Made by a program: the position numbers and the translations under genes | Shown: positions 1 through 8,750 of the stretch, piece by piece | How the letters are laid out: the number at the start of each line of letters is the position of its first letter | Position numbering within the stretch: the first letter of the stretch is position 1 | Notes under the pieces: model-generated | Told to the model about the DNA's origin: nothing | Databases searched by the model: none | The model's input: only the letters and a program-made list of their open reading frames with translations | Origin: JBOFIQ01 sp051654905 | GTDB lineage: Bacteria; Actinomycetota; Actinomycetes; Propionibacteriales; Propionibacteriaceae | Length of the DNA stretch: 64,000 bases | Reading direction: 5' to 3' | Assembly (NCBI GenBank): GCA_051654905.1 | Contig: JBOFYY010000046.1 | Location: forward strand, 1-64,000

Positions 1-656
1 ACATAAGTTCCCCGAATACTACTAGCCGCATTTTCAATATCTACATAAAGATTTGGTAAATCAATATCACCAAGATTTTTTATAGTAGTAGTAATAACAT
101 GAGACTCACCAGAAGCAACCTTATCCTTATCAACACTAACCGACACATCAGCCGAACCGATAATTCCGGTTACTGCAGTGGATTGTTTTGTGGTGTTTCC
201 AACTTGATCTGAATCGGTTTCATCTGGTCCAGGCGTAACAGTTGCTGTAACTGTTGCTGAATTAGCGCTACCAAAATTTCCTTGGATAGTAAGAGTTACT
301 GAACTACCTGCTGGAAGGTTACCGATAGTTCCAGAAATGCTACGATCGGTAACCTTAATTTCTTCTGCCGCTGATGCTCCAGGATCTGGAACATTAGCAC
401 TAACAGATACCTTCTTAGCACCATCTGGCATCGTTACTGTGAAAGTACTATTTTTTGAAGTAGCAGGACCGTAGTTAGTTATAACTAACTTATCGGAAAA
501 AGAACTGAAGGCTGAACCAGATACTGGCACCGTCAATGTAACCGCTAAATTAACCACACTATTAACAGCAGTAGCTAAATGAGTTGGAGCTAATAGCCCC
601 AGAATCAGTGTAAGCGGCAAAATACAAAGCATCCGACTGAATAACTTACCAAACAC
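1..656 (-). CDS. Secreted DUF11/CARDB-like repeat surface protein (3' end outside window)
   Basis: Read on the minus strand, the frame stays open from position 656 to the window edge, so only the N-terminal ~218 residues are present. A GTG at 656 gives a short basic start (FGKLFSR) and a hydrophobic segment (LCILPLTLILGLLAP) that looks like a signal peptide; an ATG at 632 is the alternative. The rest is rich in Ser, Thr, Val and Asn, with beta-sandwich-like stretches such as VTNYGPATSKNSTFTV-type and TIGNLPAGSSVTLTIQG. These resemble the DUF11/CARDB repeats of cell-surface proteins of Gram-positive bacteria. Whether a sortase signal follows cannot be seen. The family call is by pattern only, with medium confidence; the frame and signal peptide are seen directly. 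Confidence 0.6.
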   Translation of the reverse strand, partial: MFGKLFSRMLCILPLTLILGLLAPTHLATAVNSVVNLAVTLTVPVSGSAFSSFSDKLVITNYGPATSKNSTFTVTMPDGAKKVSVSANVPDPGASAAEEIKVTDRSISGTIGNLPAGSSVTLTIQGNFGSANSATVTATVTPGPDETDSDQVGNTTKQSTAVTGIIGSADVSVSVDKDKVASGESHVITTTIKNLGDIDLPNLYVDIENAASSIRGTY

Positions 657-792
657 AAAAGCCCCAAAGAAGTAGTTTCTGAACCAAACCTTAAGAGTAC
701 AATACTAACTTATTAAGTTACAATTTCTTACATAGAGGCGCTAACTTATACCCCGCTAATCCACCTTTTTATAGTTTGAGATGCTGCTTATA

Positions 793-856
793 TCGTTGTT
801 CCGGGGTCGGTGTAAGTCCGAACCGGCGGTAAAAGTCCGGATGATAGGAACAACGA
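793..856 (+). ncRNA. FMN riboswitch (RFN element) with internal deletion
   Basis: The closing helix P1 is perfect over 10 bp (793-802 pairs with 847-856). Inside, the 5' half (GGGGTCGGTGTAAGTCCGAA, then CCGGCGGT) and the 3' end (AAAGTCCGGATG) match the actinobacterial RFN consensus. The element is only 64 nt, about half the usual length: the arms normally lying between the two ACCGrCGGTgAAAGTCCG-like motifs are missing. The join sits exactly where those motifs would recombine. It lies upstream of a decayed ribD, so it is probably a non-functional remnant. The identification rests on consensus recall. Confidence 0.75.
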
Positions 857-967
857 CGTATCAGGATATAATTACTATCTCCTGATCCAAGGCAGTACCT
901 TCATATTGTTAACTAAGACGGCATGATCTGATATTGCTACTTGATGCAGTTTGTAAATAACTGTTTC

Positions 968-1011
968 GTGCTCCCCGGTTCACTGGCTTTATCCTGACCG
1001 GAAAGGAGCAC
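968..1011 (+). promoter_or_regulatory. Hairpin sequestering the ribD Shine-Dalgarno
   Basis: GTGCTCC (968-974) pairs with GGAGCAC (1005-1011), and CCGGT (975-979) pairs with ACCGG (997-1001), with AAA bulged. The 3' arm contains the AAGGAG that precedes the ATG at 1018. This is the usual translational expression platform of RFN riboswitches. A second small hairpin lies at 860-886 (ATCAGGA/TCCTGAT). Confidence 0.6.
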
Positions 1012-1017
1012 ACTGAT

Positions 1018-1701
1018 ATGGCAGATACCGATGCCTTAGAAGAGGTCGCTATGCGGCGCGCTATCGAATTGGCTTCCTGCGGATCAATTGCCGATAGAAA
1101 TCCTCGCGTTGGTTGTGTTTTTTTACAGCACGGAACGTGGTTGGACAAGGATGGCACCAAGGTTCTGAAAGCGCTCATGCTGAAATCGTCGCTTTAGCAG
1201 AAGCTGGAACTAAAGCTCGGGGAGCTACTGTCGTAGTTACCTTATAACCCTGCTCACATCAGGGCAGAACTGGTCCTTGCGTGGCGGCACTTATAACTGC
1301 TGGAGTTAGCAGAGTTGTTATTGCTACAGCAGATCCTCACCAGATAGCAGCTGGCAGCTCTGAACTCCTTAAATCTGCTGGTTATTGATGTTTCTATCGG
1401 ATTATTGGCGCACGAAGCCGAAAAACTTAACCCAACTTGGTTATTTGCTATGCGAGAAAACCGTCCCTTCGTTACTTGGAAATTTGCTGCAACTATGGAC
1501 GGACATAGTGCAGCTAGTGACGGCAGTAGTGCTTGGATTACATCAGCTAGAACACGTGCCGCTATGGGAAAACTCCGTAGCGAATGTGGGGCAGTCCTCG
1601 TAGAGACGAAAGCTCTTTTACTCAATAATACGCAATTAACAGCCCGCGATATTGCCGGTAATACACTACCAGTACCTTGGGAACTACTAGATGCTTTATA
1701 G
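1018..1701 (+). pseudogene. ribD: ribD pseudogene (riboflavin deaminase/reductase), several frameshifts and stops
   Basis: The N-terminus after a good SD reads as a RibD deaminase (MRRAIELASCGSIADRNPRVGC...). It leaves frame near 1135 and continues in another frame (ESAHAEIVALAEAGTKARGATVVVTL). There a TAA replaces the Glu codon of the zinc-site motif, followed by PCSHQGRTGPC. A further frameshift near 1385 restores the C-terminal part (LLAHEAEKLNPTWLFAMREN, then TWKFAATMDGHSA). The reductase domain ends around 1701, well short of the usual ~340 residues. At least two frameshifts, one nonsense codon and a truncation make it non-functional. No ribE, ribA or ribH follows. In the family, RibD converts the first GTP-derived pyrimidine of riboflavin synthesis. 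Confidence 0.88.
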
Positions 1702-1715
1702 CATATAATTCCTAT

Positions 1716-2579
1716 ATGAAGATTGCTCAACGCCCTTTATTATGCGAATTAGGTCCCGTTGGCTACTGGCTATCTGCTTTAAGGCTAAATATGCAGCGGC
1801 GAGTTACTGATTCCATAAAACCATCAATACAATTAGCTTCCACAAGAGATACATCTCAGAGTCTTCCAACTAAAGTATACAGCCACCGATCCCTTATCCT
1901 GAGACGATTAGGTGACGTTGATATGACATTACAAGAAGGAAAAGCGCGTACACTAAAAATAGTAGCTCCGCTTATTGATGGAATTATCATCAGCCCTGGA
2001 GAAACTTTTTCGTTTTGGTCACTCATAGGATGCCCATCATCGAAACGAGGATTTGATATGGGCCTTACTATAGTTAACGGAAAAGCAGTAGCTGGAGTCG
2101 GTGGTGGATTATGCCAAGTTAGTAATTTAATTCACTGGCTTGCTCTCCATAGCCCTCTAACAGTTACCGAACACCACCACCATAACGAGTTTGACCTATT
2201 TCCAGATTTTAATCGCCAAGTACCTTTTGGAGTAGGAACATCCGTAGCCTGGAGCTATATCGATTATCGACTCTATAATACAACCGAACATCCATATCAG
2301 CTTAGAATGAAAATAGATGGTGAATATCTTGCCGCAGAGTTACGTTCAACAGAACTTCCTGAATATAGCTATCACATACGAGAAACTGAGTCTTATTTCT
2401 ATGAAGAACTCGATTCAAGTAATAACGTCACGGTTCGTCGCCATAATAGCATAGAACGAAAAGTAATTGATCGGCGAACCGGAAACAAAATAAGGGTAGA
2501 GCACTTGCTAACAAATGACGCCCTAACCATGTATGACAGATCTCTAATCAAAGCTGACATCCGCAAATTAATGCAATAA
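1716..2579 (+). CDS. VanW family protein
   Basis: 287 residues when started at the ATG at 1716; an upstream in-frame start would run into the ribD remnant. The VanW-like domain spans roughly residues 70-210, with VGGGLCQVSN around residue 129 and a His run (TEHHHHNEFD) near 151-160. Motifs such as PGETFSFWSLIG are typical. The family is named for a gene of vanB vancomycin-resistance clusters, but its biochemical role is unknown and no vanHAX genes lie nearby. The frame is intact although it is flanked by three pseudogenes. It ends 2 nt before a strong terminator. No signal peptide is obvious. Confidence 0.8.
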   Translation: MKIAQRPLLCELGPVGYWLSALRLNMQRRVTDSIKPSIQLASTRDTSQSLPTKVYSHRSLILRRLGDVDMTLQEGKARTLKIVAPLIDGIIISPGETFSFWSLIGCPSSKRGFDMGLTIVNGKAVAGVGGGLCQVSNLIHWLALHSPLTVTEHHHHNEFDLFPDFNRQVPFGVGTSVAWSYIDYRLYNTTEHPYQLRMKIDGEYLAAELRSTELPEYSYHIRETESYFYEELDSSNNVTVRRHNSIERKVIDRRTGNKIRVEHLLTNDALTMYDRSLIKADIRKLMQ

Positions 2580-2581
2580 GA

Positions 2582-2632
2582 TTTTTATATGGGGGGGTTG
2601 ATTGCAAAGCAATCAACCCCCCCATATAAAAA
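2582..2632. terminator. Bidirectional Rho-independent terminator
   Basis: A perfect 23-bp stem (2582-2604 with 2610-2632) around a 5-nt loop. It has a G7/C7 core and A/T tracts on both ends, so it can end transcription of the VanW gene and of the convergent cocE pseudogene. Confidence 0.92.
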
Positions 2633-2636
2633 TAAG

Positions 2637-4468
2637 CTATTTAATGACGCATAAATGCAATGCAGATGGATGATCTACATCGATAATGATCTCATTGATT
2701 ATTAGTTGCCTTTCTCCATCTTTCCAAGCAGGTTCACCGGTATTAGGGTTGACGTCGAAGCGAGGGTAATCGCTTGAAGCAACATCTAGCCGAATACGAT
2801 GTCCCGCTTTGAATAGGTTGGCGGTATCAGGAGCTTCTACTCTAAATAGAGTTATTTCTCCAGGCGTCAGTGGCGTTGGATTTTCCAGTGACGATCGGAA
2901 ACGTCCCCGTAGAATACCTTCTGTGACGTTAATTCCAAAACCTTCTGGATGCTCTACATCAGGAGGATATTCATCTATAAGTTTAATGACAACATCAGTA
3001 TCTAAAGCGGGGGATCGTAACCAAATATCAGCATAAACGTTCCCAGCGATAGCAGTATCGCTTCCCAACGGAGCTGAACGGAAAGTAACCACATCATTAC
3101 GTTGGTCCAGGGGAGTGTGATCCCCATCAACTAGATGGGTTCGGTCGTCAGGGGACTTGAATATAAGCCCCCCGGTCATAACTGGTTCGCCAGAAGTTAC
3201 TTATCCACCGATTTTGGGAACTGGATGATCGGGGTCAGCCACATAGCTGATAGCTCCAGTAGTCGTAGGAATAGTGATCTGCAGCCAGATAGAATACTTG
3301 TTCCTGACTTTGAGCTGGTGGCCACTGAGAGGTAGTTTTCCACTGTCCTCCGTGAGAAAGTTTGCCGTCATTCCAATTTCCGGTACCCCCACCCATTAAA
3401 AAGTAGTGAACTTTGGAACGCTTATTATCGCTAATCCCTAGTACTTCATCAAACCAATCTAGGCGAAAGTCTAGGTACATAGGACTTAGCGCAGGAGATA
3501 ACGTTGCATCTTAGCCACAATCAAGATCTCCTGCCCAACTAAGAGTACGTTTGCCATGACTCCATGGCCCTAGCACAAGATATCCGGGCGCTGTTTTAGT
3601 AGCTTTCCAGGCATGGAAATTCTCAATCGCTGACCGCGTATATGGGTCGTAGCTAGAAGTAAACATTGCTGGCACATCATTCATCTGTTGATAGTAACCA
3701 CGTCCGTAAACAGCAGGAACTTTCCAAGTATCAGTAAGAACATCGTCGCGCCATTGATTCAGTAAGAACTGTTCATAATGTGGCGCTACCGTTAATGGCG
3801 AATGTCCTCGTGACCAAGGACGCGAGTTGAAAGCTGCCGGTACATCAGCAGCATCAAGAGCTCGTTTAATCTCTGGATCTTTAACAGCTTCGGGGCTAAC
3901 TTTGGCACTACGCACTGCCCAAGTTACTTGTTTCAGTTCAAGAGAGCTCCACCCATACGTACGCCTGCTTCAAAGGCTGAATTAAAGCCTCCAGAATCTA
4001 ACAACATGGCAGCAAGACCCTTGTGGATGTTCAGCAGCTGCAGCTAGCTGAGCATGCGCAGAGTAGGAAAATCCAGTGGTAAGGACTCGTCCATCACAGA
4101 ATGATTGTTTTGCAACCCATTCGATGGAATCGGCTCCGTCTTCTACCTCATTTAGATATTTAACAAAAGTGCCTTCGGAGTCGCCTCTACCGCGACATTC
4201 TTGCCGGACATACCCTTATCCTCTTGCGAGGATAAGGGCAGCCTATTGCTCGGGGTAGGAATATCTACCCCGGAGCGTCCTGATCGGAATCTCGAACTTT
4301 GCGCACCCAATAGGGTGTTCGTTCAAAGATAGTTGGACGAGGGGCATCGCTAGCGTCTACCTGTAAAAAGTAGATATCGGTTGCTAGACAGATACCATCG
4401 CGCATCGGAACCATTACTCGCTGTCGATACAGCGAATCTGCGAGTTTCTCGATCGTTGGGGTATTCAT
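2637..4468 (-). pseudogene. CocE/NonD (X-Pro dipeptidyl-peptidase type) hydrolase pseudogene
   Basis: The minus strand encodes successive pieces of one ~570-residue acyl esterase/peptidase in different frames. They are the N-terminus (VMVPMRDGICLATDIYF), the CRGRGDSEG block, the nucleophile motif GFSYSAHAQ with Ser at 4066-4068, the middle (WSRGHSPLTVAPHYEQF; YLVLGPWSHGKRTLSW), and the C-terminal jelly-roll (LRGRFRSSLENPTPLTPGE to the end at 2637). Frameshifts lie near 4025 and 3200, stops lie near 4220 and 3513, and there is more damage near 3480. The Ser motif is still readable, so inactivation looks fairly recent. It sits 12 nt downstream of the dcuC pseudogene on the same strand and probably shared its transcript. 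Confidence 0.87.
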
Positions 4469-4480
4469 AACAGTATTTTC

Positions 4481-5576
4481 TTAGAAGATAGCCAAAATAG
4501 TTACAGTTGAAGTAACAAGAGAACCTAGAACTGGCACCGAGTTTCGTTTGACTAAATCTACTGGCGAAACCTCTGCTACCAAAGCAACTGCAATAATTAC
4601 GGCACTGATGGGGGAGAGGAGACGTCCTAACTAACCAGCATTCTGCATCATCAGTAAAGTGATTACTGGGACTAGGCCTACAGCCGCAGCGAAAGCTGGT
4701 ACAAGTGGCGTGAAAGCAGTCATTGCTGCGACGCTAGAGCCCATGACAACGCTCAAGATAACAATATTAGTGAGAGATCGAAACCATGTTGCCCATCTTG
4801 CTGGGATCGATGCCATATGTCGAGAAGATCAATAACAAAATAATCGGAATAAAGGGGAGAATTACGTAATAGATTGGCCCCATGTTTTCTAGGGATTTCT
4901 TAGCATCCTCAGCAGCAAAAAGTTTGCTATTTTCTTGAGAAGCCGCCAGTGTTCCCTGTTTCTCCATATCAGCGATTTCACGCTTATCGAGGAACCACTG
5001 CCCCAGTGACATTGTGATCGCAGCTACTAAAGCACAACATAAGTAGACTGGAATCTGATACTTGATAAAGAACGTATCAATAGGCATTTTGAGCGTCTTG
5101 GCAATCAATAACGAGGTTGCTGAGGAAGGACCAAAATCAAGAAGATGTCCACAAGCTACGGCGGCTGCAGCACCTAATCGCCATATTTATGACAAAACCA
5201 GCGCCATCACGACATAAGGCCCACTTAACGCCTTCAGCGGACGCAATGCTAGATGCACCATTCGAGACGAAGCCCCAATATGATCCAGATATTTCGCAAA
5301 ACCCATACACGCCATGATCTGCAAACCCAGATCAGAAACGTTTTTAATGAGAGTGGTATCGATCATATTGAATAGATCAAACCCAAACCATCCGGTAGCT
5401 GTGTCTTCGGGGACGTTGTAGCCTCGAAGAAAATGACCACCAATCATCATAATCATGCCAAAAAGCAGCAAAACTGTCTGGGAACAATATTTTTTAATAA
5501 TGATCCAGCCAGCCAAAATTACCGATAACAGCACTAAAACAACATTCATCTCAGTGTTTTTCCTAATCATTATCAC
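4481..5576 (-). pseudogene. DcuC-type C4-dicarboxylate transporter pseudogene
   Basis: The pieces in order are residues from an N-terminal membrane part (GMIMMIGGHFLRGYNV...FDLFNMIDTTLIKN... to 5187), a middle part (TLKMPIDTFFIKYQIPVYL; 5108-4767), and a C-terminal part (SVVMGSSVAAMTAFTPLVPAF, then after a stop LLSPISAVIIAVALVAEVSP ending at 4481). They match the DcuC family, which in anaerobes exchanges succinate and fumarate. There are frameshifts near 5187-5108 and 4800 and a stop near 4630. Loss would remove one route of dicarboxylate export. The family call is from motif memory. Confidence 0.8.
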
Positions 5577-5801
5577 CTTAGACCATCATTTTCTAGGTGG
5601 GGGGCGATCCCCGAACAAAAAACCTATCAGAGTAACTATGGCAAGCCTTACAAACTTAGTTTTCTGGACATAATGACGTTCTGAAAGGGCTTTAACTAAA
5701 GCACTACTAATTGTCCGATAATGAACATTATGTCAAAATGTATTATTTGGAACTACCTCTACTACTGCGATCACCGCTTGTTTTTAATCACAAATGAACT
5801 T
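5577..5801. other. Intergenic region upstream of the dcuC remnant
   Basis: No gene seen. It contains a 6+2+6 inverted repeat ATAATGAACATTAT at 5718-5731, which may be an operator left from the dcuC promoter. Confidence 0.3.
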
Positions 5802-7283
5802 CTAGAGTTCGTCAGCGTGCTGTTGTTCTAAAAGTTTGCGCTGCGCATAAGTATTAGGCATCTGAGTCCAAGTTGGATGATTAGATGTCCATGCCGGATC
5901 AGTAAACATACGTGCTGCCACCAAACCTACCGCCAGCGCTACAACAACTGATACGGCATTCATGCCATTTGCTAGGAAACTTGTCCAGTCTTGATTGATA
6001 AGCCCCACCAAAGCTCGGTAAATACTCATTCCTGGAATCATTATTAGGACTGCAGGTACCGATAATGATACTCGTGGAGCAAGAATTCGTTGCCCAACCC
6101 AGCCAGCTAAAATTCCTACAATGAGTGTTGCCGCCGCCGCTGACAGCAACGGGTGCATTCCTCCATCCCTGCCAAATAATCGCAATACGTTGGCTATAGC
6201 TCCAATAACCCCAGCGGCTAATGCAACTTGCCATGGCGTATTAAATGTCAGTGCAAATCCAATTACACCAGCCAAAGATGCAAGGATCCTTAGTACCAAC
6301 ATTAGCCCCCATGGCAATACCAATGGCGCTAATTCGCTAGGAGTTAGATCAAATCCCCACACTACAATCCAGGCCCCAAGCGAAGCTGCCAGAATCAACA
6401 TAACTGCTTGAAAAAGTCGAGCAATGCCTGAAGCAAAATCAAAACGAGCTAAATCAAGAGCTGCTGTCATTAGTGGGAAACCCGGAACCAAAAAAAGAAT
6501 TGCCGAGGTGAAAGCTACTTCGTGAACAGTCTGCCCTACCCCAATTCTCAGCAAATAGACAAAAAGCAGATAGACCATGCCAGCAACAGCAGCAGCAATA
6601 CCGACATCAGCTAGCTGGTTAAACCGAAAATGTTTACGCAAAAATACTTGAGCAGATTTTCCAGCGGCAGCACCAAAGCCTGCAGCAACACAGTCTGCCC
6701 AACGTCCATGGTTAAGAAAAGCGAAGGCGGCACAAGCAACTAATGCTCCTACTACTGCTACCCATGCTGGGTAAAGAGCTTGCCGATCTTCCACCTCGTC
6801 GAGCTGATCGTGTAATTCTTCGACGCTAAGCCCTGGTTCTGCCCGTAAAGAAACCCGCATCAATTCACCGATACGGTTGGTATTAACTACCGGAACCGGC
6901 ACTTCGACAACCTGAGTTCGGAAGCTACCTTTAGCTCGAGTCGTAGCAACAATATCGGTCAATCCCACCCGAGCTTCTAGCTGTTCAATACCTAGTGCTC
7001 CAGCTACTCGTCCCATAGCTGCTTTTACTCGAAATGATCCAGTACCAGCTGCCAGCATAAGCGATCCCATCCGACAAACCGCATCAGACATAGCAGCAAG
7101 TTCTTCATCTCGACTGACGCTCTCCATAGCGAAGGTCATCTCTCCTTGTCGTAGAGTAAGCGCCTCTATTCTGCCGCTAACAGACTCTGGTTTATACCTT
7201 ACCCTTCCTATAGTGAAGTGGCTAATAATTGTGTCTCGCATTATTCTCAATGGGTGAAACAAATCAAAGCTCCGCACCATCAT
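5802..7283 (-). CDS. thrE: ThrE-family threonine/serine exporter
   Basis: Up to 493 residues. An N-terminal cytosolic DUF1212 region (MGSLMLAAGTGSFRVKAAMGRVAGALG and a basic helix-rich part to about residue 170) is followed by about ten hydrophobic segments, including the repeated DUF3815-type C-terminal half. In Corynebacterium this family exports L-threonine and L-serine across the inner membrane using the proton gradient. The start is uncertain. The longest reading begins at 7283, only 10 nt from the divergent LtrA start. An AAGGAG immediately upstream of the Met codon at 7139 suggests a shorter protein, but its spacing is tight. No terminator is seen between it and the dcuC remnant. Confidence 0.82.
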   Translation of the reverse strand: MMVRSFDLFHPLRIMRDTIISHFTIGRVRYKPESVSGRIEALTLRQGEMTFAMESVSRDEELAAMSDAVCRMGSLMLAAGTGSFRVKAAMGRVAGALGIEQLEARVGLTDIVATTRAKGSFRTQVVEVPVPVVNTNRIGELMRVSLRAEPGLSVEELHDQLDEVEDRQALYPAWVAVVGALVACAAFAFLNHGRWADCVAAGFGAAAGKSAQVFLRKHFRFNQLADVGIAAAVAGMVYLLFVYLLRIGVGQTVHEVAFTSAILFLVPGFPLMTAALDLARFDFASGIARLFQAVMLILAASLGAWIVVWGFDLTPSELAPLVLPWGLMLVLRILASLAGVIGFALTFNTPWQVALAAGVIGAIANVLRLFGRDGGMHPLLSAAAATLIVGILAGWVGQRILAPRVSLSVPAVLIMIPGMSIYRALVGLINQDWTSFLANGMNAVSVVVALAVGLVAARMFTDPAWTSNHPTWTQMPNTYAQRKLLEQQHADEL

Positions 7284-7292
7284 TTAACACGC

Positions 7293-8513
7293 ATGCTTGG
7301 TAGAGATCGCCACGAATCAAATAGAGCTGCTACACCGTTAGAATTACTTTACGATCTCACCTTAGTTATCGCTTATTCTGTTAGCGGATCTGGCGCAGCT
7401 CATCTTGCATCCGAAGGGCATTTAGTAGCAGCGACTTATGGATTTATTTTTGCTCTTTTTGGAGCAACCTGGGCTTGGATTAATTTCACATGGTGGGCTT
7501 CCGCATTTGATACCGACGATTGGTACGTTAGAGTCTGCACTCTAATACAAATGGTTGGCGTTATCGTATTAGCGCTTGGCTTACCTTCATTTTATGAAGG
7601 ATTACGTGAGGGACATTTTCATAATGCTGTCTTAGTCCTAGGCTATGTAATCATGCGTATCGGAATGATTCCACTATGGATTCGAGTAGCAATAAGTGAT
7701 CCTGAGCATAGAGATGTTGCTCGTATTTATGCCGCCACTATCACGATCGCACAAATTGGTTGGTGCTTACAAGCAGCTATCCACCCAAGATTTTTACCAG
7801 CAATTATTCCTATGACACTCTGTTATTTAATTGAGTTAGGAGGTCCGGTATTTGCTGAGCGGAAACATGGCACACCATGGCATCCGCACCATATTGCCGA
7901 ACGTTATGGCTGTATGACAATCATAGCGTTGGGAGAAGTTATTGTCGGTACTCAAAGTTCGGTTCAAGCTCTTACAGCTCAAAACGGTTGGTCGCTAGAA
8001 ACTATCGTATTATGCCTTGCTGGAATAGGAACTGCTATGGCAATGTGGTGGACTTATTTCAACTGTCCTTGGGGAGATCTTCTTATTACCCGTATTCAAG
8101 CTCCTTTCTTATGGGGATATGGACATCTATTCATATTTGGCTCGATAGTAGCCACCGGAGCAGGTTTCCATGTATCTGCTTCCTATCTCCAAGGAGAAAC
8201 CACATTAGCTTCTTGGCTAGTTATTGCTTCCTCGGCAATACCTGTTGCTCTTTTCACTGTCACAGTTTTTACGCTCTACCAGTTCTTCATGCCTAAAAAG
8301 CATATTCACCACTGGTTTATGTTGGGTATCACAATGACTATTCTCAGTAGTTCTATTGTCTTAGCTGCACTAGGCCTACCCTTATGGCAATGTCTTCTAG
8401 CGACGATGCTTGCACCTTGGGTAACGGTAGTTCTTTACGAAACAGTTGGGTACGTAAGTGTCAATGATGATCTAACAAAATTAACTCCGATCCCCTGCCC
8501 ATCGCTAACTTAG
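7293..8513 (+). CDS. LtrA family (low-temperature requirement) membrane protein
   Basis: 406 residues from the ATG at 7293. The N-terminal motif TPLELLYDLTLVIAYSV is the LtrA signature (usually TPLELFFDLVFV). About ten or more transmembrane segments follow, with HHIAERYGCMTIIALGEVIVG in the middle matching the second conserved LtrA block. The function is unknown; the name comes from a Listeria cold-growth mutant. No ribosome-binding site precedes 7293; an in-frame GTG at 7218 would overlap thrE by 66 nt. Divergent from thrE with almost no spacer, so the promoters must lie inside one another's coding sequence. Confidence 0.82.
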   Translation: MLGRDRHESNRAATPLELLYDLTLVIAYSVSGSGAAHLASEGHLVAATYGFIFALFGATWAWINFTWWASAFDTDDWYVRVCTLIQMVGVIVLALGLPSFYEGLREGHFHNAVLVLGYVIMRIGMIPLWIRVAISDPEHRDVARIYAATITIAQIGWCLQAAIHPRFLPAIIPMTLCYLIELGGPVFAERKHGTPWHPHHIAERYGCMTIIALGEVIVGTQSSVQALTAQNGWSLETIVLCLAGIGTAMAMWWTYFNCPWGDLLITRIQAPFLWGYGHLFIFGSIVATGAGFHVSASYLQGETTLASWLVIASSAIPVALFTVTVFTLYQFFMPKKHIHHWFMLGITMTILSSSIVLAALGLPLWQCLLATMLAPWVTVVLYETVGYVSVNDDLTKLTPIPCPSLT

Positions 8514-8524
8514 GCAGTGAAATA

Positions 8525-8562
8525 GTGGTGGGCGAGAAACCCTAAGGATTCCCGCCCACCAC
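8525..8562 (+). terminator. Hairpin after ltrA, terminator-like
   Basis: GTGGTGGGCG (8525-8534) pairs with CGCCCACCAC (8553-8562) around an 18-nt loop. It lacks a clear U tract, so termination is likely but not certain. The remaining sequence to 8750 shows no gene. Confidence 0.5.
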
Positions 8563-8750
8563 GTTGTCACCGTTTCGAGTACCCCACCCCTGGAAAACTC
8601 TAGACAGCGCAACAAGAAATCCATCCGATTCTCGTAATGCTGCGGCAACACTGTTAATCATGGTCGCATCTGACACGATTGGTCAAGCCTTTGAGCTTTC
8701 TTTCACGAAAATCACAGCTTATTCATAAGAAATTCAGTAATACTTCTTTG

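Noticed and set aside
909..1730. Long minus-strand frames opposite ribD
   Set aside because: Low-complexity shadow of the ribD remnant; the plus strand gives clear RibD motifs.
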